Assembly: GCA_019638235.1 (NCBI GenBank)
Contig: JAHBUE010000001.1
Coordinates: 496,001 to 560,000, forward strand
DNA: 64,000 nucleotides
Direction of reading: 5' to 3'
Source: Cyclobacteriaceae bacterium
GTDB taxonomy: Bacteria; Bacteroidota; Bacteroidia; Cytophagales; Cyclobacteriaceae
The notes beneath the pieces are model-generated. The model worked only from the letters and a program-made list of their open reading frames with translations, had not been told where the DNA came from and searched no databases. The position numbers and the translations under genes were made by a program. Of the stretch, positions 51,095 to 59,647 are shown in pieces (position 1 is the first letter of the stretch; each line of letters opens with the position of its first letter).

Positions 51095-52621
51095 ATGAAT
51101 CGTAACGTGTTATTGATGATATTAGATGGCTGGGGGATAGCCGCCAATAAGAACGTATCGGCTGTGGATAAGGCCAATACCCCGTTTATGGACTCACTCT
51201 ATCCACGCTACCCGCATAGCAAACTCCAGGCTTCAGGGTTGGCCGTTGGTCTTCCCGAAGGGCAGATGGGCAACTCGGAAGTTGGCCACATGAACATTGG
51301 CGCAGGGCGGGTAGTTTACCAGGACTTAGTGCGCGTGAACAAAACCATTGAAGAAGCGGAACTTGACAAAAACCCGGTGTTGCTCAACATCTTCAACTAT
51401 GTAAAGGAAAACAAGAAAGCCCTTCATCTAATCGGATTGGTTTCGGATGGCGGAGTGCACTCGCACATTGAACACCTGAAAGGGATTATTTCAATTGCAC
51501 ATCGTAACAACATTGAGCAGGTATTTATTCATGCGTTTATGGATGGTCGCGATACCGACCCGAAAGGAGGCGCTGGTTATTTGAATGACCTGCAAAAACA
51601 TCTTAGCCAAACAACCGGAAAAATCGCCAGCGTTATCGGGCGTTACTACGCCATGGACCGCGACAAGCGATGGGAACGTGTAAAACTTGCGTATGACCTC
51701 CTGGTGCATGGAGTTGGTAAACCCACCACAAACGCTGTTGATGCAGTGGAGCAATCATACAAGGAAGGTGTTACGGATGAATTTATAAAACCGGTTGTTG
51801 TAACCGAAAATAAAAAACCTGTTGCTACCATTCAGGATGGCGATGCCGTGTTGTGTTTTAATTTCCGAACAGACCGTGGGCGGCAAATTACGCAGGCGTT
51901 AACGCAGCAGGATTTCCCGGAGGCAGGCATGAAAAAACTTAACCTGCATTACACAACGCTTACCACGTATGATGACACGTTTAAAAATGTTCACGTCATT
52001 TTTGAAAAGGATAACTTAGAAAATACAATAGGGGAAGTATTGGCACGTGCCGGCAAAAAGCAAATCCGCATAGCCGAAACGGAAAAGTATCCGCACGTTA
52101 CGTTCTTTTTTTCGGGCGGGCGCGAAGACGCTTTTGAAGGTGAAAGCCGAATACTTTGTCCTTCGCCAAAAGTAGCCACGTATGACCTGAAGCCGGCGAT
52201 GAGTGCAAACGACATCAAAGACAGCATCATACCCGAACTCAATAAACAAGAAGCGAATTTTATCTGTTTGAATTTTGCCAACCCCGATATGGTTGGGCAC
52301 ACGGGTGTGTTTGATGCGGCCGTGAAAGCTTGCGAAACGGTAGATTATTGCGCAGGCAAAGTAACGGAAGCGGCTTTACAAAACGGTTACGCTGTTATTA
52401 TCATTGCCGACCATGGCAATGCCGATTGTATGATTAATGATGACGGCTCGCCAAACACTGCGCACACCACCAGCCTGGTTCCGTGTATCTTGGTGTCCGA
52501 TTTTTATACAGGAACATTAAAAGATGGAAAGCTGGGCGACCTTGCACCAACTATTCTTAACCTGATTGGTGTGCCTGTTCCGAAAGAGATGACCGGTAAC
52601 GTGCTGATTGATGCAGAGTAA
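51095..52621 (+). CDS. gpmI: 2,3-bisphosphoglycerate-independent phosphoglycerate mutase
   Basis: GpmI interconverts 3- and 2-phosphoglycerate in glycolysis with two Mn ions. The 508-residue product belongs to the alkaline phosphatase superfamily. LMILDGWGIAANKNVSAVDKAN holds the first metal Asp, MGNSEVGHMNIGAGRVVYQDL holds the phosphorylated Ser, DGRDTDPKGGAGYL and RYYAMDRDKRWERV are substrate contacts, and ADHGNADCM carries Asp/His metal ligands near the C-terminus. Standard length. The end overlaps the following lipoprotein gene. Confidence 0.97.
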   Translation: MNRNVLLMILDGWGIAANKNVSAVDKANTPFMDSLYPRYPHSKLQASGLAVGLPEGQMGNSEVGHMNIGAGRVVYQDLVRVNKTIEEAELDKNPVLLNIFNYVKENKKALHLIGLVSDGGVHSHIEHLKGIISIAHRNNIEQVFIHAFMDGRDTDPKGGAGYLNDLQKHLSQTTGKIASVIGRYYAMDRDKRWERVKLAYDLLVHGVGKPTTNAVDAVEQSYKEGVTDEFIKPVVVTENKKPVATIQDGDAVLCFNFRTDRGRQITQALTQQDFPEAGMKKLNLHYTTLTTYDDTFKNVHVIFEKDNLENTIGEVLARAGKKQIRIAETEKYPHVTFFFSGGREDAFEGESRILCPSPKVATYDLKPAMSANDIKDSIIPELNKQEANFICLNFANPDMVGHTGVFDAAVKACETVDYCAGKVTEAALQNGYAVIIIADHGNADCMINDDGSPNTAHTTSLVPCILVSDFYTGTLKDGKLGDLAPTILNLIGVPVPKEMTGNVLIDAE

Positions 52622-53216
52622 TTTTATAAAACACACTTTCCTTTTTATCAGCTTGTCGCTTATCATGTTGACAAACGGCTGCAATCAACCCGTTAAAACG
52701 GAAGCCTCATATTTTAATATCGATAGCCTTATTACAAAGCAAGCGGTCGACCTGTGGGTGTTCAAAGCCTCTCTTGCAAAGGAAGGCGTCATTAATGAAG
52801 TTGAGCGCGACACTGTATTTATCACACCCGATACTACACACTGGAAAAACGAACTCGATATTTTTTCGGAAATCGGGCTGTTCAATAAGCCTGCATATCG
52901 CACAAGCTATGAAGTAAACGATGGCCTGCGCGATGCCTCAAGTAATCTTACCATTCGTGAATTCCGGGCAACGGAGGAGTTGCCCGTGCGCTATGTAAAA
53001 TTCTTTTACCTCGATAACCTGCAAAAGCTCCGTAAAATTGAAGCCCTTTACCAGCAGGAAAACGCCTTGCTTAAAACACAACGAAAACTCGTTATGGAAT
53101 TTTCGGACGTGTACAATAAAAACGTGCTCACATCCTACTCTGTTGAAGGAGGACAAAAAATGTTTGCCGGTGATTCCGTTCACTTTGCTATCAAAGGCAA
53201 CATACAGTTTAACTGA
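52611..53216 (+). CDS. Hypothetical lipoprotein
   Basis: The 201-residue product starts MQSNFIKHTFLFISLSLIMLTNGCNQ, a lipoprotein signal with the acylated Cys in LTNGC. The mature part is mixed: TKQAVDLWVFKASLAKEGVINEVERDTVFITPDTTHWKNEL-type helices, a LPVRYVKFFYLDNLQKLRKIEALYQQENALLKTQRKL segment that may be a coiled coil, and a beta end (FAGDSVHFAIKGNIQFN). The family is not recognised. The start ATG at 52611 overlaps the gpmI end by 11 bases, and it ends 5 bases before the ABC exporter, so it belongs to this transcript. Confidence 0.75.
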   Translation: MQSNFIKHTFLFISLSLIMLTNGCNQPVKTEASYFNIDSLITKQAVDLWVFKASLAKEGVINEVERDTVFITPDTTHWKNELDIFSEIGLFNKPAYRTSYEVNDGLRDASSNLTIREFRATEELPVRYVKFFYLDNLQKLRKIEALYQQENALLKTQRKLVMEFSDVYNKNVLTSYSVEGGQKMFAGDSVHFAIKGNIQFN

Positions 53217-53221
53217 CATTC

Positions 53222-55021
53222 ATGGCCAAAAGACGACTACAAGAACCTTTGCGGGAAGAAGATAAGCGGAAGGTTAATAAAGATTCATTGAAAAGATTAG
53301 CAGGAATTTTCCGGTTTATGCTGCCGCACAAGTGGTTGTTCATTGCCGGATTGATTTGCTTAGTGCTTTCAAGCGCTACGGTTTTATCGTTTCCCTATTT
53401 GGCGGGGCAGTTGCTTGACCTCGCTTCAGGAAAGACCATTCCTTACTTCACTACCATTAACCAGGTTGCGCTTACCCTGTTGGCTATATTAATTGTGCAG
53501 GGTTTCTTTTCGTATATGCGGGTGTACACGTTTTCTGTTACAACCGAACGAACCCTTGCAGACTTACGACAACACGTTTTTCAAAAGATTGTTTGGCTAC
53601 CGCTTTCCTTCTTTGACAACCGCAGAGTAGGTGAACTGATGAGCCGTATAACATCTGATGTGGGGACGCTTCAGGATACATTCACGACCACAATGGCCGA
53701 GTTACTCCGGCAGTCGTTAACCTTGGTTATCGGTACGGCTATTATTTCTTTTATCGCTCCGCAACTTACTGTTTTCATGTTGCTCACGTTTCCGGTGCTG
53801 GTTATTTTCGCGTTGATTTTCGGAAAAAGTATTCGCAAGCTTTCGCGAAAAACACAAGACAAGCTTGCGGAGGCAAATGTTATTGTTGAAGAGTCGCTGC
53901 AAACCATTCAGGTAGTGAAAGCCTTCACCAACGAAGCGTTTGAGTTGTTGCGCTTTAAAAAATCGCTGAACGAAGTTGTGCAGGTAGCTATCCGCACTGC
54001 AAAATATCGGGGCTTATTTGTTTCGTTTGTAATCCTTGCGCTGTTTGGCGGTATTGTATTAGTAGGCTGGTATGGCGCGTGGTTAGTGCAGAGTAATTTA
54101 CTTTCGGTAGGCGAGTTATTCTCATTTATCATTTACACCTCTTTCATTGGCGGCTCGATTGCGGGACTTGGCGACCTGTACACACAACTTCAACGCTCCA
54201 TTGGCGCTTCTGAACGGCTGTTGGAAATCCTCGACCAGAAAGATGAAGAAGAACTTCCTGCTACGGTAGCGCCAAGGCTATCCGGTGATATTGTGTTTAA
54301 TGAGGTTAACTTTTCGTACCCTACGCGCCCCGATTTTCCGGTGTTGAAAGATTTAAACTTTCACATCCGCGCAGGTGAAAAAATTGCGCTGGTAGGGCAG
54401 AGCGGTTCAGGAAAATCTACCATTATTAATTTATTGCTTCGCTTCTACCCGGTGCAAACGGGTTCCATAGAAGCGGAAGGATTAAGTATTCAATCCTTCA
54501 GCCTGACGGACTATCGGAAAAACATTGGCATTGTACCCCAGGAGGTTATCCTGTTTGGAGGAACCATTCGCGAAAACATTGCCTATGGAAACCCCGGTGC
54601 TTCATTTGAAGCTATCCGGTTAGCTGCACAAAAAGCCAGCGCATTGGATTTTATAGAAAGTTTCCCCGAACAGTTTGACACCTTAGTGGGCGAACGTGGC
54701 GTTAAACTTTCGGGCGGTCAACGGCAACGCATTGCCATTGCACGGGCTATCTTAAAAAATCCTTCAATTTTGGTTTTAGATGAGGCCACCAGTTCATTGG
54801 ATTCTCAATCGGAATACTTAGTGCAGCAAGCGCTGGATAAACTTATGGAGGGGAGAACCACTATAATCATTGCACACCGGTTAAGTACAATAAAAAAAGT
54901 TGACCGTATCTTTGTAATCAACCAGGGTATGCTTGCAGAAGTGGGCTCACATGCAGAACTTACACAGGTAAACAATGGTTTATATAGCAACCTGCTAAAA
55001 ATGCAACTTCACGAACAATGA
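53222..55021 (+). CDS. ABC exporter, fused permease and ATPase (MsbA/lipid A-type)
   Basis: The 599-residue half-transporter has six transmembrane helices in the first 330 residues (from FMLPHKWLFIAGLICLVLSSATVLSFPYLAG) and an ATPase domain. Walker A is GQSGSGKST, the Q loop GIVPQEVILFGGT, the signature LSGGQRQRIAIARAIL, Walker B ILVLDEATSSLDSQSE and the switch His in IIIAHRLSTI. It resembles MsbA/lipid exporters and multidrug exporters and works as a homodimer, since no second half gene is present. Substrate is unknown. It lies 5 bases after the lipoprotein gene and overlaps the Fur gene by 4 bases (ATGA). Confidence 0.93.
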   Translation: MAKRRLQEPLREEDKRKVNKDSLKRLAGIFRFMLPHKWLFIAGLICLVLSSATVLSFPYLAGQLLDLASGKTIPYFTTINQVALTLLAILIVQGFFSYMRVYTFSVTTERTLADLRQHVFQKIVWLPLSFFDNRRVGELMSRITSDVGTLQDTFTTTMAELLRQSLTLVIGTAIISFIAPQLTVFMLLTFPVLVIFALIFGKSIRKLSRKTQDKLAEANVIVEESLQTIQVVKAFTNEAFELLRFKKSLNEVVQVAIRTAKYRGLFVSFVILALFGGIVLVGWYGAWLVQSNLLSVGELFSFIIYTSFIGGSIAGLGDLYTQLQRSIGASERLLEILDQKDEEELPATVAPRLSGDIVFNEVNFSYPTRPDFPVLKDLNFHIRAGEKIALVGQSGSGKSTIINLLLRFYPVQTGSIEAEGLSIQSFSLTDYRKNIGIVPQEVILFGGTIRENIAYGNPGASFEAIRLAAQKASALDFIESFPEQFDTLVGERGVKLSGGQRQRIAIARAILKNPSILVLDEATSSLDSQSEYLVQQALDKLMEGRTTIIIAHRLSTIKKVDRIFVINQGMLAEVGSHAELTQVNNGLYSNLLKMQLHEQ

Positions 55022-55428
55022 ACGGCTCGCCCCAGCTATTAAAAGAATTTAAACTTCGGTCAACCCCCAGCCGGAAGGCCATTTTGAATTTCTTTTTAAA
55101 AAAGAACTACGCGCTTGCCCATGCCGACATTGAAAAGGGTATCCCCGCCAGTTTTGACCGGGTTACGGTTTACCGCACCCTGAAAACATTCTTAGACAAG
55201 GGCCTTATCCATAAAGTGTTAGACGATGAGGGGGCTTTAAAGTATGCCCTGTGTACGGAAGCCTGCACCATAGCCGGCCATCATCACGACCATGTTCATT
55301 TTAAGTGTACCCAATGCGGGCAAACCAATTGTCTGAATATAGATGTTCCGCAAATAAAGCTACCGAAAGGCTACCAGGCCGGTGAGATTAACCTGCTGAT
55401 ACAAGGTGTGTGCTCCGGTTGTAGCTAA
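55018..55428 (+). CDS. Fur family transcriptional regulator
   Basis: The 136-residue product has the winged-helix domain (RKAILNFFLKKNYALAHADIEKGIPASFDRVTVYRTLKTFLDKGLIHKV) with the recognition helix DRVTVYRTL. The metal-binding part follows, with HHHDHVHFKCTQCGQTNCL and a C-terminal VCSGCS pair: two CxxC-type motifs that bind structural zinc. The His-rich block is typical of Fur/PerR/Zur; which metal or peroxide it senses cannot be told. Translationally coupled to the ABC exporter. Its presence 150 bases before TerC and 6.5 kb from FeoB suggests metal control in this region. Confidence 0.92.
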   Translation: MNGSPQLLKEFKLRSTPSRKAILNFFLKKNYALAHADIEKGIPASFDRVTVYRTLKTFLDKGLIHKVLDDEGALKYALCTEACTIAGHHHDHVHFKCTQCGQTNCLNIDVPQIKLPKGYQAGEINLLIQGVCSGCS

Positions 55429-55476
55429 GGGTAATTACCTTCTCCGGGTAAGTGTTATAAATAGCCATTTGCAGTT

Positions 55477-55505
55477 TTTGAGTTAGAAAAATAATTGTAC
55501 TTTTG
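55477..55505 (+). promoter_or_regulatory. Promoter of terC
   Basis: TTTG at 55477-55480 and TACTTTTG at 55498-55505, a perfect -7 box, are separated by 17 bases. It follows the fur gene, so terC has its own transcript with a leader of 70-125 bases. Confidence 0.75.
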
Positions 55506-55513
55506 AGACCTTC

Positions 55514-55588
55514 GGGTTACCCTATTTGCTGATTATTAGCGGGTTAGGTTGCTTGGAAGAAAGAAACGGAAAGCCAGTTGCATAACCC
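55514..55588 (+). promoter_or_regulatory. terC leader with alternative pairings
   Basis: GGGTTA occurs twice (55514-55519 and 55541-55546) and its complement TAACCC once (55583-55588). The two copies can compete for one partner; the first can also fold back locally (GGGTTACCC). This would allow two alternative stems in the leader. It does not match the conserved boxes of the yybP-ykoY manganese riboswitch that often precedes terC elsewhere. If translation begins at the TTG 55578, the TAACCC is inside the coding region. Confidence 0.35.
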
Positions 55589-56603
55589 TCTAAATATCCT
55601 TCTGATCTCGCTCTTCGAAGGGCACGACAATGAAATGTTGTTGTTTGCCCTGTTCGGGATAGTCATTGTTATTTTCCTGATTGTGGATTTAGGGGTTTTC
55701 AATAAAGACGCTCATAAAATCACCACCAAATCGGCCTTGTGGCAATCTATTTTCTGGGTTTTTGTTTCTACCCTGTTTGGTCTGCTCATTTACTTTATGG
55801 GGCCTTATGCCTACCTGGAAAAGGGCGTAGAGAAATTTATAAGCGGAACGGATGCCGGTCTCCTTTACTTTTCTGCTTACCTGACGGAGAAGGCTCTGTC
55901 TATCGATAACATTTTTGTTATTCTGCTTATCCTGAAATATTTCAGGGTTGATGAAGCGTATTATCATAAGATACTTTTCTGGGGAATATTGGGCGCCATT
56001 GTTTTCCGGGCGGTGTTCATTTTTGTGGGCGCATACCTTATCCATCAGTTCCATTGGATACTGTACATCTTCGGGGTGTTTTTAATTTATTCGGGTATCC
56101 GCATTTATTTTGAAGACGGGGATGAAAAGATAGAACCGGAGAAAAATCCAATTCTTAGAATTTGCAAACGATACCTGCCTATCTCACTTGATGATCGTGG
56201 AGGAAAATTTGTTTTCTTCGATAAGGGAAAACTTTTCTTCACACCGTTGTTCCTGGTGATTGTTTTGATTGAAACAACAGACTTGATTTTCGCGGTTGAC
56301 TCTATTCCGGCAGCGTTCGCTATTACTACCAACGAATTTTTAATTTATACTTCAAACATTTTTGCCGTGCTCGGCTTACGCGCCATGTTCTTCCTGCTGG
56401 CGGGTATCATTGATAAGTTCTATTTGTTACAAAAAGGCTTATCTATCATTTTGTTTTTCATTGGCGCGAAAATGCTGCTTGAAATCGTAGATGTTAAAAT
56501 CAGTGTTTACCTTTCCTTTAGCGTTATCATAGCAACACTGATTCTCTCCGTTCTCTTCTCGGTTATTGTTCCGCGCAAAGCGGAAGCTGAAAAAGAAGAC
56601 TAA
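55578..56603 (+). CDS. TerC family integral membrane protein
   Basis: TerC (Alx-like) transporters export manganese and take part in metal loading of secreted proteins. The 341-residue product has about nine helices: LLFALFGIVIVIFLIVDLGVFN at the start, then YLTEKALSIDNIFVILLILKYF with the conserved acidic D in SxDN, VILIETTDLIFAVDSIPAAFAI with the second metal-site DxIFAxDS motif, and MFFLLAGIIDKFYLLQKGLSIILFFIGAKM. The start is TTG at 55578 or ATG at 55635; the shorter protein would begin MLLFALFGIV, close to the first helix as in relatives. Its TAA overlaps the TAG of the convergent LETM1-related gene by 4 bases. Confidence 0.92.
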   Translation: MHNPLNILLISLFEGHDNEMLLFALFGIVIVIFLIVDLGVFNKDAHKITTKSALWQSIFWVFVSTLFGLLIYFMGPYAYLEKGVEKFISGTDAGLLYFSAYLTEKALSIDNIFVILLILKYFRVDEAYYHKILFWGILGAIVFRAVFIFVGAYLIHQFHWILYIFGVFLIYSGIRIYFEDGDEKIEPEKNPILRICKRYLPISLDDRGGKFVFFDKGKLFFTPLFLVIVLIETTDLIFAVDSIPAAFAITTNEFLIYTSNIFAVLGLRAMFFLLAGIIDKFYLLQKGLSIILFFIGAKMLLEIVDVKISVYLSFSVIIATLILSVLFSVIVPRKAEAEKED

Positions 56604-57883
56604 CTCTGTTTATCGAAATAGGTGTCCTTGTCGAAGAAGAAGATGTCGCGAGGCAGTATCTTCATTAAGATGGACAAGGTTAAAAACCGCTGTGGCAATG
56701 TTACGATGGCAAATGTGGGAATCGTCCGCAGTGCATTCAATAGTTGCTCCTGTACTTTTTCCGATTCGGCAAGAGTAAGTTCCTGCGCACGGGCTTTTTC
56801 TAACAGGGCTACTAACGCGCTGCTCTCCTGCACTTCCCGTATCAACCGGCTTTTGTTTCTTTCAGCCAGTTTAGATACTCTCTCCATGTAATGCTCGCTT
56901 ACACGCTCGTAATCCTGCTTATCCTGTAAATATTCAAGGTGTGTCCAGTGCTCCAACACAAATCCCTCAATCGCAATCATGCTGTATTCCAAATCATCTT
57001 CGGTAAAGCCGAGGTAATCGGCAAAGTATCGCAAAAATACCTGTTCAGCTTTTTTAACTTTCCGGTCGGCCCATGTGGTAAGGATGGCTATTTCCAAAAA
57101 GTATTTTTTCAAAATCCAGGAATTTTCAGCGGGCAGATTTATCTCATCCACGCTCACGCCCTTGTTGAAAATCATCAGCGCTTCTCTTCGTTTCTCTGGG
57201 GGCAATTCGGTTCCCTGCAGAAAATACTCCAACATCCTTTTTTCTTCATAGTTAAGAACCTGATCGGAGTGTGCGGCTACTGCTATCACTTTGATTACCG
57301 AAAACCGTAACTCTTCGCGCTCATAGCGAAAGAAATCCGCAACGATCCGGTCAGCGTTGGTGTGTATCCACTGCCCGAAAATATAGACATCCAAAAACAA
57401 CAAGCTGTTGTGGAAAAAGCTGCTCCAGAAATTTCCTTTAAACGAAACAGCACGGTTAACACGCTTTTCTAATATTCGTTCAGCCAGATCAACAGCCGAC
57501 CGTTTCTTTCCAAAAATCGTCCGGGTAGGCGTAGCCAGTTCGGGATAAATATTGTTGTAGAAACTTCCTATGCTTTCCAGCGATTGCACAAACACTTCGG
57601 AAATTTCTTCATGAGAATTAAGCGGTTTGTTGTGGTAAACAAGCGAACTGCTGATGAGACTTTCCGCCAGCAAAATTTTCATCCTGTCTTTCTCATCCCA
57701 ATTCTCAGCTAACGGATGATCAATTTTTCCAACAGACTGACCATACATAAGACCCGTAGGGTGCATAATCCTGTAAAGGGATTGCTCAGGGTGAGAAGCT
57801 GGCTTCTCATGGGTTAAGTCTTTAAATAACTCTTTTCTGAACTCAAGGTATTCTTTGAGCCATCCTTTTTCACGAGGCCTCAT
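56600..57883 (-). CDS. LETM1-related protein with TerB-like domain
   Basis: The 427-residue product has a middle region of helices like TerB tellurite-resistance domains: VIKVIAVAAHSDQVLNYEEKRMLEYFLQ and LTTWADRKVKKAEQVFLRYFADYLGFTEDD, with Asp/Glu pairs in the typical places. Its C-terminal end, LNALRTIPTFAIVTLPQRFLTLSILMKILPRDIF, resembles the LETM1-like pattern (helix, a hydrophobic stretch and KILPR). Bacteroidota genomes carry such genes under the label LETM1-related biofilm-associated protein; LETM1 itself is a mitochondrial cation exchanger component. It probably sits at the membrane. The 3' end shares a CTAA stop overlap with the TerC gene. Function is not established. Confidence 0.75.
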   Translation of the reverse strand: MRPREKGWLKEYLEFRKELFKDLTHEKPASHPEQSLYRIMHPTGLMYGQSVGKIDHPLAENWDEKDRMKILLAESLISSSLVYHNKPLNSHEEISEVFVQSLESIGSFYNNIYPELATPTRTIFGKKRSAVDLAERILEKRVNRAVSFKGNFWSSFFHNSLLFLDVYIFGQWIHTNADRIVADFFRYEREELRFSVIKVIAVAAHSDQVLNYEEKRMLEYFLQGTELPPEKRREALMIFNKGVSVDEINLPAENSWILKKYFLEIAILTTWADRKVKKAEQVFLRYFADYLGFTEDDLEYSMIAIEGFVLEHWTHLEYLQDKQDYERVSEHYMERVSKLAERNKSRLIREVQESSALVALLEKARAQELTLAESEKVQEQLLNALRTIPTFAIVTLPQRFLTLSILMKILPRDIFFFDKDTYFDKQS

Positions 57884-57931
57884 AGTTATGAAATCGATTT
57901 CGGACTTGAATATAGGGCTTTTTACGAAAAT

Positions 57932-58447
57932 TTATGCCTCTGCATCACGCCAACCCTTCTTTTCTATCGATTTTGCGGCAGATTCTACCTTTACCTGGAG
58001 CAATTTCTTGAATTTATCAAGGCGGTTGGCCACCTGCTTATCGTGGCTGCCCACAATTTGCGCGGCTAATATTCCGGCATTTCTGGCCCCGTTCAGGGCT
58101 ACTGTTGCTACCGGCACTCCTGCCGGCATTTGTAATATGGAGAGCACTGAATCCCACCCATCTATTGAGTTTGAGGATTTAACCGGCACCCCGATTACAG
58201 GCAGCGAAGTAATGGCTGCCACCATGCCCGGCAAATGGGCTGCCCCACCGGCACCGGCAATAATTACTTTCAGTCCACGCTTGCGTGCTTCCTGTGCATA
58301 CGATACCATCCGCATGGGCGTGCGGTGTGCCGATACAACCGTAAGCTCGTATGCTACATTCAATTCTTCCAATGCTTCGGCAGCCTCTTTCATGATTTTT
58401 AAATCAGATTGGCTGCCCATGATGATACCCACTGCCGGCTTTGTCAT
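57932..58447 (-). CDS. purE: N5-carboxyaminoimidazole ribonucleotide mutase
   Basis: PurE class I converts N5-CAIR to CAIR in purine synthesis. The 171-residue product has [39 protein letters not shown], the [21 protein letters not shown] loop and [26 protein letters not shown]. It overlaps purK by 4 bases (ATGA), so the two are translationally coupled, as usual for this pair. Confidence 0.97.
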   Translation of the reverse strand: MTKPAVGIIMGSQSDLKIMKEAAEALEELNVAYELTVVSAHRTPMRMVSYAQEARKRGLKVIIAGAGGAAHLPGMVAAITSLPVIGVPVKSSNSIDGWDSVLSILQMPAGVPVATVALNGARNAGILAAQIVGSHDKQVANRLDKFKKLLQVKVESAAKSIEKKGWRDAEA

Positions 58448-59583
58448 GCGATAACGTTAAGTGTGTTCTTCACAAAGTTAGCCTTCTCTTTCAATGAATC
58501 GATATTGTTATCAATGATTGTTACATGCCCCATCTTCCGGAAAGGCTTGGTGTTCTTCTTTCCATACAAATGCACGTACACACCCCGCACATTTACAACC
58601 TCTTCAAAACCTTCATAACGGGCTGGGCCGGTGTGACCTTCGCTTCCGAGGAGGTTAACCATAGCGCTTGGAATTAACACATCAGTATTGCCAAGCGGAA
58701 GCCCGATAATAGCCCGCAAATGTTGTTCGTATTGAGAGGTAACGTTGGCTTCAATGGTTTGATGACCGCTGTTGTGCGGGCGTGGTGCAATTTCATTAAC
58801 CAACACCTCTCCGTTTTTTGTAACAAACATTTCAACGGCAAGCAATCCTACCAGGCCAAGTGTTTCAATTACCTTACGGGCAATCCGGTCGGCTTGCTGT
58901 GCAACTTCCGGTTTTATTTCTGCCGGAGAGAAAAGATACTCCACTAAGTTGTGTTCGGGGTGAAACACCATTTCAACCGGGGGAAACGTTTTTACCTCAC
59001 CGTTGGCATTACGTGCAACGATAACCGCAATCTCTTTTTCAAAATCAATAAGTTTTTCCAACAGGCCGGGGGCATCAAATGCTTTTTCTATGTCGGCCTG
59101 GGTTTTTATAATTTGTACCCCGCGACCATCATATCCTTCCCTGCCCAGTTTATGAACAGCAGGTAAGAAAGCCTGGTGTTGCTTTACATCTTCACGGGTT
59201 TCGGTAAGAATAAATTCTGCTGTGGGAATGTTGTTCTCCTGGTAAAATTTCTTTTGACTTCGTTTATCCTGGATAAGCTCAATGGCTTCCGGTTGCGGAT
59301 AAACCCGCTTACCCTGCCGGGCAAGCTCTTTTAACGCTTGTGTGTTTACGTTTTCTATTTCGATAGTGATGATGTCGCAGCTTTGCGCAAACCGCATTAC
59401 CGTTTCGTAATCGGTTAGCTTCCCGACCTCAAATTCAGCGAGACCCTTGCAAGGCGCTTCCGGGTCTGGGTCGAGAATTTTAAAGGAGAGGTTATAATCA
59501 ATACCCGACTGGATGAGCATGCGGCCAAGTTGGCCCCCGCCTAATATGCCGATAGTAAAATTTTGTTGAAATGCTTTTTTCAA
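58444..59583 (-). CDS. purK: N5-carboxyaminoimidazole ribonucleotide synthase
   Basis: PurK makes N5-CAIR from AIR, bicarbonate and ATP. The 379-residue ATP-grasp protein begins [19 protein letters not shown] and has [13 protein letters not shown] (ATP loop), [30 protein letters not shown] and [11 protein letters not shown]. No ATG is available near the core; the frame extends to 59661 but that region holds the promoter (59633-59604). The TTG at 59583 gives [19 protein letters not shown], the typical length. It overlaps purE at its 3' end. Confidence 0.95.
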   Translation of the reverse strand: MKKAFQQNFTIGILGGGQLGRMLIQSGIDYNLSFKILDPDPEAPCKGLAEFEVGKLTDYETVMRFAQSCDIITIEIENVNTQALKELARQGKRVYPQPEAIELIQDKRSQKKFYQENNIPTAEFILTETREDVKQHQAFLPAVHKLGREGYDGRGVQIIKTQADIEKAFDAPGLLEKLIDFEKEIAVIVARNANGEVKTFPPVEMVFHPEHNLVEYLFSPAEIKPEVAQQADRIARKVIETLGLVGLLAVEMFVTKNGEVLVNEIAPRPHNSGHQTIEANVTSQYEQHLRAIIGLPLGNTDVLIPSAMVNLLGSEGHTGPARYEGFEEVVNVRGVYVHLYGKKNTKPFRKMGHVTIIDNNIDSLKEKANFVKNTLNVIA

Positions 59584-59603
59584 AGCGATATGGTTTTTGT
59601 GGG

Positions 59604-59633
59604 GCAAGTTAGTGTAAACAACGTAACCGGCAA
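59604..59633 (-). promoter_or_regulatory. Promoter of purK-purE
   Basis: On the minus strand TTG (59633-59631) and TAACTTGC (59611-59604; close to TAnnTTTG) lie 19 bases apart, 20 bases before the TTG start at 59583. The promoter is in the gap between the upstream cyclophilin gene (stop at 59648) and purK. Confidence 0.5.
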
Positions 59634-59647
59634 TGAAGCGCTGTCTG

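Noticed and set aside
55506..55634. yybP-ykoY manganese riboswitch before terC
   Set aside because: The conserved purine-rich boxes of that riboswitch are not present; only simple complementary hexamers are seen.
57855..58454. 199-codon plus-strand reading frame over purE
   Set aside because: Lies wholly antisense to the conserved purE gene; Ser/Ala/Thr-rich and without any motif. Shadow.
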